A stretch of DNA of 10,330 nucleotides, taken from contig JAMCTV010000069.1 of NCBI GenBank assembly GCA_023381235.1, positions 1-10,330 of the forward strand, given 5' to 3'. Position numbers and translations under genes: made by a program. Shown in pieces: positions 1-5,706 of the stretch. Source of the DNA: Gammaproteobacteria bacterium (GTDB lineage Bacteria; Pseudomonadota; Gammaproteobacteria; SURF-13). Position 1 is the first letter of the stretch. The number at the start of each line of letters is the position of its first letter. The notes below the pieces were generated by a model that was not told the DNA's origin, did no database searches, and worked only from the letters and a program-made list of their open reading frames with translations.

Positions 1-254
1 GGCTACGCGCGTTTGTTTGCCTTGCCCGAGACCGAACTTATCGCGCTCTATGAAAGGCAGGCAGCGCCGTCTGCGGTTTCCCTCCATCCCCTCCAGACAA
101 CACGCTATGATAAAAGCGAAAAAACCACCCTGATAATGAGGGCAGGGTGCGCGATCACGCTGCTTGTGTTGTTCGCGGGCGCGGGTTTCTGGCTGATGCA
201 ATACACGCCCTGGCGCGATGAGCCGCCGGTTATGAGCACCGTGGCCGAGGCTCC
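1..254 (+). repeat. 254-bp direct repeat, copy 1 (of rodZ)
   Basis: Bases 1-254 match 788-1041 at 253 of 254 positions; the only difference is C at 128 against T at 915. Similarity stops sharply at 255 (T against C at 1042) and the sequence then runs into pilW. The repeat begins at the window edge, so its true left end is unknown. The offset of 787 bp equals the length of the segment 255-1041, as expected for a tandem duplication of that segment. Confidence 0.95.
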
Positions 255-561
255 TGATCGCGCCAAGGCCGAACGCTATTTCCGCGAAGCGCTGCGCATC
301 AGCCCCAACTTGCCGGAATCGCTGTATCAGATGGCCTTGCTGAGTTATGAAGCGCAGAATTACCCGTCCGCGCGCGCCTATTTACAGCGTTATGCGGGAG
401 CCGCGCAGCACACGCCGCGCAGTTTATGGCTCGGTATTCGCGTCGAGCGCGAGCTCGGCGACAAAAACGCGCTGGCGAGTTATAGCCTGTTGCTGAAAGG
501 AAAATTCCCCGAGTCCGAGGAGGCCAGGCTGTTGCTCCAGGAAACGGGTATGGCGAAATAA
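1..561 (+). CDS. Chimeric RodZ-PilW fragment (5' end outside window)
   Basis: The frame is open from base 1 to the TAA at 559-561, 186 residues, with its start outside the window. Residues 1-85 repeat RodZ residues 73-157 of the intact downstream gene: the end of the helix-turn-helix domain, the transmembrane segment and the start of the linker. One substitution (Thr for Ile) comes from C128 against T915. From residue 86 the protein becomes the C-terminal TPR part of PilW/PilF, the type IV pilus biogenesis lipoprotein, recognisable by AERYFREAL, the LSYEAQNYPSARAYLQRY helix pair and SLWLGIRVERELGD. PilW normally sits just upstream of rodZ, so the pilW part is in its expected place and the rodZ part is out of place. 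The fusion keeps frame. RodZ places its C-terminus in the periplasm, where PilW TPRs normally lie, so the topology would be compatible. It could be a real tandem duplication junction or a contig-end chimera; the sequence cannot decide. Confidence 0.75.
   Translation, partial: GYARLFALPETELIALYERQAAPSAVSLHPLQTTRYDKSEKTTLIMRAGCAITLLVLFAGAGFWLMQYTPWRDEPPVMSTVAEAPDRAKAERYFREALRISPNLPESLYQMALLSYEAQNYPSARAYLQRYAGAAQHTPRSLWLGIRVERELGDKNALASYSLLLKGKFPESEEARLLLQETGMAK
255..561 (+). pseudogene. pilW: 3' part of pilW/pilF, type IV pilus biogenesis/stability TPR protein (5' part not in window)
   Basis: About 101 codons of pilW remain to the right of the junction. PilW (PilF in Pseudomonas) is an outer-membrane lipoprotein made of TPR repeats that helps the PilQ secretin assemble. 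Here the signal peptide, lipobox and first TPRs are absent. What is visible is the end of a TPR (ALRISPNLPESLYQMALL), a further helix pair (YPSARAYLQRYAG), and the final SLWLGIRVERELGD...ASYSLLLKGKFPESEEARLLL segment typical of the protein's C-terminus. Its stop lies 10 bp before the rodZ start, the usual tight linkage. If the junction at 254/255 is an assembly artefact, this is the end of a normal pilW; if it is real, it is the second, truncated copy. Confidence 0.7.
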
Positions 562-571
562 GCATTCAGAC

Positions 572-1516
572 GTGTCCACCCCTACCCTGCAAGACGGACA
601 AGCCGGGCATGATGCAGGTGGCAGCGAAACCCTGGGCCAGCGTCTGCGCCGCGCGCGCGAAGCGCAGGGTCTGAAAATTGAGGCTGTGGCCGAGCAGTTG
701 CGCATAGATGTAACGCGCCTCAAGGCTTTGGAGTGTGACGATTTCTCGCCATTCCCGGCGGCAGTGTTTGTGCGCGGCTATGTGCGCGGCTACGCGCGTT
801 TGTTTGCCTTGCCCGAGACCGAACTTATCGCGCTCTATGAAAGGCAGGCAGCGCCGTCTGCGGTTTCCCTCCATCCCCTCCAGACAACACGCTATGATAA
901 AAGCGAAAAAACCATCCTGATAATGAGGGCAGGGTGCGCGATCACGCTGCTTGTGTTGTTCGCGGGCGCGGGTTTCTGGCTGATGCAATACACGCCCTGG
1001 CGCGATGAGCCGCCGGTTATGAGCACCGTGGCCGAGGCTCCCGCCCGCGAAGATGCGGCGCCGTCCGCACCGTTGCCAGCGGCTGCGACGGCAAATGACT
1101 CTGAGCCGCTCAATATGAAGAGCTCACCTGCTCCCGCGTCACCTCAACAGGCCGCGGCCATGACTGAACCGCCTGGCGCCGAAGCCGCGCAGAATGCTCC
1201 GCCGGCGGAAACATCCGTTGACGCGCTGGTGCTGCGTTTCAGCGCCGAGTCATGGCTGGAGGTGTGGGACGAGCGCGGGAAAATGCTGGCGTATGAGCTG
1301 GTGACGGGTGGTGCGACCCGTCGCTTTGAGCAGCCGCGATTGCCGTTCAGGGTGCGCTTGGGCAATTCGTCCGCGGTGAACATCGAGTATAATGGCAAGG
1401 TGTTCGATCAATCACCTTATGCCCGCAACAGTGTGGCCGACTTTGTGTTCGACAAGAAAATCGCCGCTGCCTTGCAGGCCAGAGAGGATGACATTGTGTC
1501 CGTCACGGCCGAATAG
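572..1516 (+). CDS. rodZ: Cytoskeleton protein RodZ (HTH domain, one TM segment, periplasmic domain)
   Basis: RodZ links the MreB cytoskeleton to the cell-wall elongation machinery in the inner membrane and helps set rod shape. The 314-residue product has a cytoplasmic Cro/C1-type helix-turn-helix domain at about 19-92 (ETLGQRLRRAREAQGL, then FVRGYVRGYARLF), a basic stretch, one transmembrane helix at about 115-139 (ITLLVLFAGAGFWLM), an Ala/Pro-rich periplasmic linker at about 150-218, and the conserved C-terminal domain (DUF4115 type) at about 219-292 with SAESWLEVWDERGK and VNIEYNG. Length and layout are normal for the family. The start is GTG at 572, 10 bp after the pilW stop; no strong ribosome binding site is seen, and the ATGs near 609 are out of frame. 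Its stop is 2 bp before ispG, so the two are probably co-transcribed. A piece of this gene is duplicated at the left edge of the window. Confidence 0.93.
   Translation: MSTPTLQDGQAGHDAGGSETLGQRLRRAREAQGLKIEAVAEQLRIDVTRLKALECDDFSPFPAAVFVRGYVRGYARLFALPETELIALYERQAAPSAVSLHPLQTTRYDKSEKTILIMRAGCAITLLVLFAGAGFWLMQYTPWRDEPPVMSTVAEAPAREDAAPSAPLPAAATANDSEPLNMKSSPAPASPQQAAAMTEPPGAEAAQNAPPAETSVDALVLRFSAESWLEVWDERGKMLAYELVTGGATRRFEQPRLPFRVRLGNSSAVNIEYNGKVFDQSPYARNSVADFVFDKKIAAALQAREDDIVSVTAE
788..1041 (+). repeat. 254-bp direct repeat, copy 2 (inside intact rodZ)
   Basis: This is the copy of the left-edge repeat in its native setting. It covers codons 73-157 of rodZ, including the transmembrane helix, and continues without a break into the rest of rodZ on both sides. 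Confidence 0.95.
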
Positions 1517-1518
1517 CC

Positions 1519-2661
1519 ATGCACTACGCCAGGACGATTAAACGGCGCATCTCGCGCCAGATCATGGTCGGCAAGGTGCCGGTGGGCGGCGATGCGCCGG
1601 TCTCGGTGCAGAGCATGACCAACACCGACACCTGCGACGTGGCGGCGACGGTGGCGCAGATTCGCGCGCTGGAAAACGCAGGCGCCGATATCGTGCGCGT
1701 CTCCACGCCAACGCTGGAGGCTGCCGAGGCCTTCGGCCTGATAAAAAAACAGGTCAAGCTGCCGCTGGTCGCGGATATTCATTTCGATTACAAAATCGCC
1801 CTGCGCGTGGCCGAGCTCGGCGCCGATTGCCTGCGCATCAATCCCGGCAACATCGGGCGCGAGGACCGGGTGCGCGCGGTGGTGGAAAGCGCGCGCGACC
1901 ACGGCATTCCCATACGGGTCGGTGTGAACGCAGGCTCGCTGGAAAAGGATTTGCAAAAGAAATACGGCGAACCCACGCCGGAGGCCATGGTGGAGTCTGC
2001 GCTGCGTCACGTGGAAATCCTGGACCGGCTCAACTTCAGGGATTTCAAAGTCAGCATCAAGGCCTCCGATGCGTTCATGACCATAGAGGCGTACCGCTTG
2101 CTGGCCGCGCAGATCGAACAGCCCTTGCATCTCGGCGTCACCGAGGCGGGCGGCTTTCGCAGCGGCGCAGTGAAGTCCGCCATCGCCATAGGCATGCTGC
2201 TCGCCGAGGGCATAGGCGACACCATCCGCGTCTCGCTCGCCGCCGACCCGGTGGAGGAGATCAAGGTCGGCTTCGATATTTTGAAATCCCTGCATATCCG
2301 CAACAAGGGCATCAATCTCATCGCCTGTCCCTCATGCTCGCGCCAGGAGTTCGATGTCATCAAGACGGTGAACGAACTGGAGGCGCGGCTGGAAGACGTG
2401 CTGGAGCCGATGGATGTCGCGGTGATCGGCTGCGTGGTGAACGGCCCGGGCGAGGCGCGCGAGGCGGCCATCGGTCTCGCGGGCGGCGCGCCCAATCTGC
2501 TATATGTTGACGGCAGGCCGGATCACAAGGTGAGCAACGAGCAACTGGTGGATGAATTGGAGAGGGCGATACGCGCCAAAATTAAATTGCGTCAGGAATT
2601 GGGTGGACACGAACGTCATCATCCTGTGATTCCTATTACTAAAGCAGCAAGTAGCAAGTAA
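1519..2661 (+). CDS. ispG: 4-hydroxy-3-methylbut-2-en-1-yl diphosphate synthase (flavodoxin/ferredoxin), IspG/GcpE
   Basis: IspG reductively converts 2-C-methyl-D-erythritol 2,4-cyclodiphosphate to HMBPP, the next-to-last step of the MEP isoprenoid pathway, using a [4Fe-4S] cluster in the cytoplasm. The 380-residue product opens with the typical RISRQIMVGKVPVGG and VSVQSMTNTDT and includes LVADIHFDYKIAL, LRINPGNIG, RVGVNAGSLEKDL and GVTEAGG. The cluster ligands are visible as Cys270 and Cys273 (ACPSCSR), Cys305 and Glu312 (GCVVNGPGEA), the same residue numbers as in E. coli IspG. The start is ATG at 1519, 2 bp after rodZ. The protein is slightly longer than the usual roughly 372 residues. Its last codons (AASSK and the stop) are written by the left arm of an inverted repeat, so the tail may be recently acquired and probably has no catalytic role. 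Confidence 0.97.
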   Translation: MHYARTIKRRISRQIMVGKVPVGGDAPVSVQSMTNTDTCDVAATVAQIRALENAGADIVRVSTPTLEAAEAFGLIKKQVKLPLVADIHFDYKIALRVAELGADCLRINPGNIGREDRVRAVVESARDHGIPIRVGVNAGSLEKDLQKKYGEPTPEAMVESALRHVEILDRLNFRDFKVSIKASDAFMTIEAYRLLAAQIEQPLHLGVTEAGGFRSGAVKSAIAIGMLLAEGIGDTIRVSLAADPVEEIKVGFDILKSLHIRNKGINLIACPSCSRQEFDVIKTVNELEARLEDVLEPMDVAVIGCVVNGPGEAREAAIGLAGGAPNLLYVDGRPDHKVSNEQLVDELERAIRAKIKLRQELGGHERHHPVIPITKAASSK

Positions 2662-2723
2662 AAACCATAAAACTAATTTTTGCCGTTATGTGTAACAAGT
2701 TTTCCTTGACACTTGCTACTTGC
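2647..2723. repeat. 13-bp inverted repeat (tandem heptamers) framing the ispG-hisS spacer
   Basis: The left arm GCAAGTAGCAAGT (2647-2659) is a perfect reverse complement of the right arm ACTTGCTACTTGC (2711-2723), with 51 AT-rich bases between them. Each arm is made of heptamers: AGCAAGT twice on the left (2646-2659), and ACTTGCT, ACTTGCA, ACTTGCC in a row on the right (2711-2731). The left arm supplies the last ispG codons and part of its stop. In mRNA the arms could pair to a stem ending 17 bases before the hisS start. No U-tract follows, so it is not a classical terminator. I see no clear target-site duplication. Confidence 0.75.
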
Positions 2724-2740
2724 AACTTGCCACTGTCTTT

Positions 2741-4009
2741 ATGAACTCCATCCAATCCATCCGCGGCATGAAGGACATCCTGCCGCAGGAGATGCGCTAT
2801 TGGCGTCATCTCGAACACACTGTGCGCGCCGTGCTGGAGGGTTACGGCTACCGGGAAATCCGCCTGCCTATTGTGGAACAGACTGAACTGTTCGCACGCG
2901 CCATCGGCGCGGCGACAGACATTGTCGAAAAAGAGATGTATACCTTCGCCGACCGTAACGGCGACAGCCTGACCCTGCGCCCGGAAGGCACGGCGGGCTG
3001 TGTGCGCGCCGCCATCGAACACGGCCTGCTGCACAACCAGACCCACCGTTTGTGGTACGGCGGTCCCATGTTCCGCCACGAGCGCCCGCAAAAGGGACGC
3101 TACCGCCAGTTTTATCAGATCGGCGTCGAGGTGTTCGGCTACGCGGGGCCGGACATAGACGCGGAACTGATCTTCATGACCGCGCGCCTGTGGCGCAGGC
3201 TCGGCATCGCCGATCTCACGCTGCAAATTAACTCGCTCGGCTCGGCCGAGGCGCGCGCCGCCTATCGCGGCGAATTGGTGCGTTACTTCTCCGCGCATGA
3301 AAGTGAACTGGATGAAGACAGCAAACGCCGCCTGCACGCCAATCCGCTGCGCATCCTGGACAGCAAAAATCCCGCCATGCAGGCGCTGATTGAAAACGCC
3401 CCGCGCCTTTCAGACCACCTCGATGCGGAGTCGCAGGCGCATTTCAATGCGCTGTGCAAACAATTGGATGCCGCCGGTGTGCGCTATCAGATCAACCCGC
3501 GCCTGGTGCGCGGTCTGGATTACTACAACCGCACCGTGTTCGAATGGATCACACAGCGCCTCGGCGCGCAGGGCGCGGTGTGCGCGGGCGGGCGCTATGA
3601 CGGCTTGGTGGAGCAAATCGGCGGGCGCGCCACACCGGCGGTGGGTTTTGCCATGGGCATGGAACGCCTGGCGGCGCTGTTGATGGAAAACAACCCTACG
3701 CTGCCTGCCGCCGAACCGCACGCCTATCTGGTGATGGTGGGCGAGGCGGCGGAGCGGCAGGGCGTGGCGCTGACCGAGCAGTTGCGTGACGCGCTGCCGC
3801 TGCTGCGCCTGATTGTCCACTGTGGCGGCGGCGGGTTCAAAAGCCAGTTAAAACACGCCGACAAGAGCGGAGCGCATTTTGCGCTGATTCTGGGTGACGA
3901 AGAAGCCGCGGCGGGCGAGATCAGCGTCAAATACTTGCGCGAAGATATCATGCAGACGCGCCTCACCCAGCCGGCTCTGGCCGAATTTCTCTCTCGGTAC
4001 ATCAAATAA
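2741..4009 (+). CDS. hisS: Histidine--tRNA ligase (class II)
   Basis: HisRS activates histidine with ATP and charges tRNA-His in the cytoplasm. The 422-residue product (E. coli: 424) begins with the family hallmark SIRGMKDILPQ. Class II motif 1 lies around 34-47, motif 2 is MFRHERPQKGRYRQFYQIGVE (110-130), the two HisRS-specific motifs are LVRGLDYYNRTVFEW (255-269) and AGGRYDGL (282-289), and motif 3 is GFAMGMERL (302-310). The C-terminal anticodon-binding domain occupies about 325-420 (VGEAAERQG, then ILGDEEAAAGEISVKYLR). I chose ATG 2741; an in-frame TTG at 2720 would add seven unlikely residues. No purine-rich ribosome binding site precedes the ATG, which is odd, and the upstream bases are the inverted heptamer repeat. 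In most gammaproteobacteria yfgM and bamB follow; here a spacer and the ccm operon do. Confidence 0.97.
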   Translation: MNSIQSIRGMKDILPQEMRYWRHLEHTVRAVLEGYGYREIRLPIVEQTELFARAIGAATDIVEKEMYTFADRNGDSLTLRPEGTAGCVRAAIEHGLLHNQTHRLWYGGPMFRHERPQKGRYRQFYQIGVEVFGYAGPDIDAELIFMTARLWRRLGIADLTLQINSLGSAEARAAYRGELVRYFSAHESELDEDSKRRLHANPLRILDSKNPAMQALIENAPRLSDHLDAESQAHFNALCKQLDAAGVRYQINPRLVRGLDYYNRTVFEWITQRLGAQGAVCAGGRYDGLVEQIGGRATPAVGFAMGMERLAALLMENNPTLPAAEPHAYLVMVGEAAERQGVALTEQLRDALPLLRLIVHCGGGGFKSQLKHADKSGAHFALILGDEEAAAGEISVKYLREDIMQTRLTQPALAEFLSRYIK

Positions 4010-4021
4010 ATTCGCCGCCGC

Positions 4022-4043
4022 GTGCATCACGCTTGGCGTGCAC
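4022..4043 (+). terminator. Hairpin after hisS, possible weak terminator
   Basis: GTGCA (4022-4026) pairs with TGCAC (4039-4043) and CGC (4030-4032) with GCG (4036-4038), around a TTG loop with a three-base bulge (TCA, 4027-4029). It begins 12 bases after the hisS stop, a natural place for a terminator, but no run of T follows. It could equally mark a processing or Rho-related site, or be chance in GC-rich DNA. Confidence 0.25.
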
Positions 4044-4164
4044 CGAAGAAATTTAGACTTGGCCGAATTTTCTTCGGCACATCTTCGCTCATCAGACCGC
4101 CGTGAGCGTTTTCGGGGCTGAACAACTCAAAATCCTTCACCGTGTTGAGGTCATGGCGAATCAT
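4027..4164 (-). CDS. Doubtful small ORF or gene remnant, 45 aa, unknown function
   Basis: Read on the minus strand from ATG at 4164 to TGA at 4027, it encodes 45 residues, including DFELFSPENAHGG and VPKKIRPSLNFFGARQA. An AAGGGGGA stretch lies directly before the ATG, too close to be a good ribosome binding site. The frame stays open upstream to a stop at 4242-4240, through the AT-rich stretch. The pattern 'F-E-L-F-S-P-E-N-A ... N-F-F-G' weakly recalls the N-terminus of carboxymuconolactone decarboxylase/AhpD-like proteins, whose body would be missing. This is recollection of a motif, not a search result. It may be a decayed remnant or simply non-coding. Confidence 0.2.
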   Translation of the reverse strand: MIRHDLNTVKDFELFSPENAHGGLMSEDVPKKIRPSLNFFGARQA

Positions 4165-4237
4165 TCCCCCTTGGGTCCCCGGCTTGCTTAATGAACTAAA
4201 CAGGATACGGTTTTTTAAGGTAAAAATGTAACTTTTG

Positions 4238-4246
4238 TGTTAAAAT
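4238..4246 (+). promoter_or_regulatory. Candidate extended -10 promoter for the ccm operon
   Basis: TGTTAAAAT fits the extended -10 consensus TGnTATAAT with one mismatch. It lies in the AT-rich part of the spacer about 90 bases before ccmA and would start transcription near 4253, giving a leader of about 80 bases. No good -35 hexamer is found 16-18 bases upstream, which extended -10 promoters can tolerate. No FNR-type palindrome (TTGAT-N4-ATCAA) is seen. Confidence 0.4.
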
Positions 4247-4335
4247 TTTAGCAGTTTGTCTCCATGAGCTTGGGCCTGGTCTACCTTGGATTTCCGTGAG
4301 CCGAAACGCCGCGCATCCGGCGCTATTTGAACCCG

Positions 4336-5016
4336 ATGGGAACGTCCGTGCGCCAATCTCCGCGTGAATACAACCCGCTCGTTGCGGCCGATGAAGATCA
4401 GCCCGCGCTGACGGCGGAAAATCTGGCCTGCGAGCGCGGCGACAGGCTGTTGTTCAGCGGGCTGAACATCAGTCTGGATGCCGGGAACCTAATGCTGGTG
4501 GAGGGGCCTAATGGCAGTGGCAAGACCAGCCTGCTGCGTATTCTGTGCGGACTGGCGCAGCCCAGCGCCGGCGTGGTGCGCTGGCGCGGCGAAGAGATCG
4601 GCAAGGCGCGCGAGCGTTACTGCGCGGAACTGATGTATCTCGGTCACAACCACGGCGTGAAAGGCGATTTTACGCCTTATGAAAATTTACAGATCGCGCG
4701 CGATCTGGCCGGCGCGCAATCGGCCGTTACCCTGGATGACGCGTTATATGACGTTGGGCTGGCCGGATTTGAAGACGCGCCGGCGCGCACCCTGTCCGCC
4801 GGGCAGCGCCGCCGGGTGGCCCTGGCGCGGCTGCTGGTCACTCAGGCGCGCTTGTGGGTGATGGATGAGCCGTTCACCGCCCTCGATACGGACGGCGTCA
4901 TGCTGGTGGAAAAAATGCTGGAGCGGCATCTGGCGCAAGGCGGCATGGCGCTGGTGAGCACGCACCATGAGGTGCGCGTGACCGAAGTGAATATTATCCG
5001 TTTGGAGTTGCGTTGA
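4336..5016 (+). CDS. ccmA: Cytochrome c biogenesis ATP-binding export protein CcmA
   Basis: CcmA is the ATPase of the CcmAB transporter, which together with CcmC and CcmD releases heme-loaded CcmE in the System I cytochrome c maturation pathway. The 226-residue product is a single ABC domain. ENLACERGDRLLFSGL is typical for CcmA, Walker A is GPNGSGKT (57-64), the signature is LSAGQRRRVALARLL (153-167), Walker B is LWVMDEP (173-179), and the switch histidine is in STHHE (His210). It is somewhat longer than E. coli CcmA (207) because of an N-terminal extension of about 20 residues. The start is uncertain: ATG 4336 is chosen, with TTG 4327 and GTG 4348 as in-frame alternatives, and no strong ribosome binding site precedes any of them. 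It is the first gene of the ccm operon and overlaps ccmB by one base (TGATG). Confidence 0.93.
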   Translation: MGTSVRQSPREYNPLVAADEDQPALTAENLACERGDRLLFSGLNISLDAGNLMLVEGPNGSGKTSLLRILCGLAQPSAGVVRWRGEEIGKARERYCAELMYLGHNHGVKGDFTPYENLQIARDLAGAQSAVTLDDALYDVGLAGFEDAPARTLSAGQRRRVALARLLVTQARLWVMDEPFTALDTDGVMLVEKMLERHLAQGGMALVSTHHEVRVTEVNIIRLELR

Positions 5017-5702
5017 TGAGTGGGGCAACGGGTGTGTGGGGCGCGTTAGGCACGCTGATCAGGCGAGATCTGCTGCTGGCGCTGCGCCGCCGCGCGCAGG
5101 TGCTCAATCCCCTGGTGTTTTTTGTCATCGTGGTGACGCTGTTCCCGCTGGGACTGGGGCCGGCGCCCAATCTGCTGCAAAAGCTCGCGCCCGGCGTGCT
5201 GTGGGTTGCGGCCCTGCTGTCGGCAATGCTGTCACTGGAGGCCATGTTTCATTCCGACTTTGAAGACGGCTCCCTGGAACAACTGCTGCTCGTTCCCCAG
5301 CCTGTATTCATCATCGTATTGGCCAAGGCGCTCACGCACTGGCTGTTGTCCGGCCTGCCCTTGCTGTTGCTCGCCCCGATACTGGCGCTGTGGCTGCATC
5401 TACCCAACGAGGCCATACTGGTGTTATTGATAACGCTCGCGCTCGGTACGCCGGTGTTGAGCCTGATTGGCGCCATCGGCGTGGCGCTCACCGTGGGCCT
5501 GCGCCGCGGCGGCGTGTTGCTGTCGCTGCTGGTGCTGCCGTTGTACATCCCGGTGCTCATCATGGGCGCGGGCGCGGTGGACAGCGCGGCGGCGGGTCTC
5601 TCCGTCGGCGAGCACCTTTCTATCCTGGGCGCGCTGCTGGCCTTCGCCGTGACGCTGGCGCCGTGGGCGGCGGGCGCTGCGCTGCGCATCAGCGTGGAAT
5701 AA
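5016..5702 (+). CDS. ccmB: Heme exporter / cytochrome c biogenesis membrane protein CcmB
   Basis: CcmB is the membrane subunit paired with the CcmA ATPase; the complex drives release of holo-CcmE from CcmC. The 228-residue product (E. coli: 220) has about six hydrophobic segments (roughly 32-48, 58-76, 97-126, 132-161, 167-187, 200-223). The conserved cytoplasmic motif SDFEDGSLEQLLLVP (80-94) lies after the second segment, and the N-terminal LIRRDLLLALRRRAQVLNPL is typical of the family. The start is ATG 5016, sharing its A with the ccmA stop, with GGAG 8 bases upstream. A TTG at 5013 is in frame but less likely. The stop is 4 bp before ccmC. Confidence 0.94.
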   Translation: MSGATGVWGALGTLIRRDLLLALRRRAQVLNPLVFFVIVVTLFPLGLGPAPNLLQKLAPGVLWVAALLSAMLSLEAMFHSDFEDGSLEQLLLVPQPVFIIVLAKALTHWLLSGLPLLLLAPILALWLHLPNEAILVLLITLALGTPVLSLIGAIGVALTVGLRRGGVLLSLLVLPLYIPVLIMGAGAVDSAAAGLSVGEHLSILGALLAFAVTLAPWAAGAALRISVE

Positions 5703-5706
5703 CGCC

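Larger units (their letters stand above)
4010..4335. other. Intergenic region between hisS and ccmA
   Basis: This is the only spacer over 300 bases in the window. From left to right it holds a hairpin just after hisS (4022-4043), a 6-bp hairpin GCCGAA/TTCGGC at 4062-4078, a possible 45-codon ORF on the minus strand (4027-4164), a strongly AT-rich stretch from about 4188 to 4256 that stands out from the GC-rich surroundings, an extended -10 promoter candidate at 4238-4246, and a 5-bp GC hairpin CGCCG/CGGCG at 4307-4322 shortly before ccmA. On the + strand only tiny frames occur (ATG at 4264, 11 codons), and I do not accept them as genes. I see no tRNA or other RNA gene. Confidence 0.7.

Noticed and set aside
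1417..2295. Long minus-strand open frame (292 codons) opposite rodZ/ispG
   Set aside because: It lies almost wholly opposite ispG, which has every family motif. Its protein has no recognisable features and the high GC explains long antisense frames. The same applies to the other antisense and off-frame ORFs over hisS, ccmC and ccmF.
2706..2711. Perfect TTGACA as a -35 box for hisS
   Set aside because: No acceptable -10 hexamer lies 16-18 bases downstream before the hisS start, and the bases fall inside the heptamer repeat region.
2647..2723. Calling the inverted repeat a MITE or a terminator outright
   Set aside because: No target-site duplication is visible, the unit is only 77 bp and appears once in this window, and no T-run follows the right arm. 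It is kept as a repeat only.
4264..4299. Short + strand ORF starting at ATG 4264 as a leader peptide for ccmA
   Set aside because: Eleven codons with no ribosome binding site and no regulatory codon pattern; it cannot be told from chance.
4307..4322. REP-like palindrome before ccmA
   Set aside because: Only a 5-bp CGCCG/CGGCG stem in GC-rich DNA, with no second unit nearby; not enough to call a REP element.
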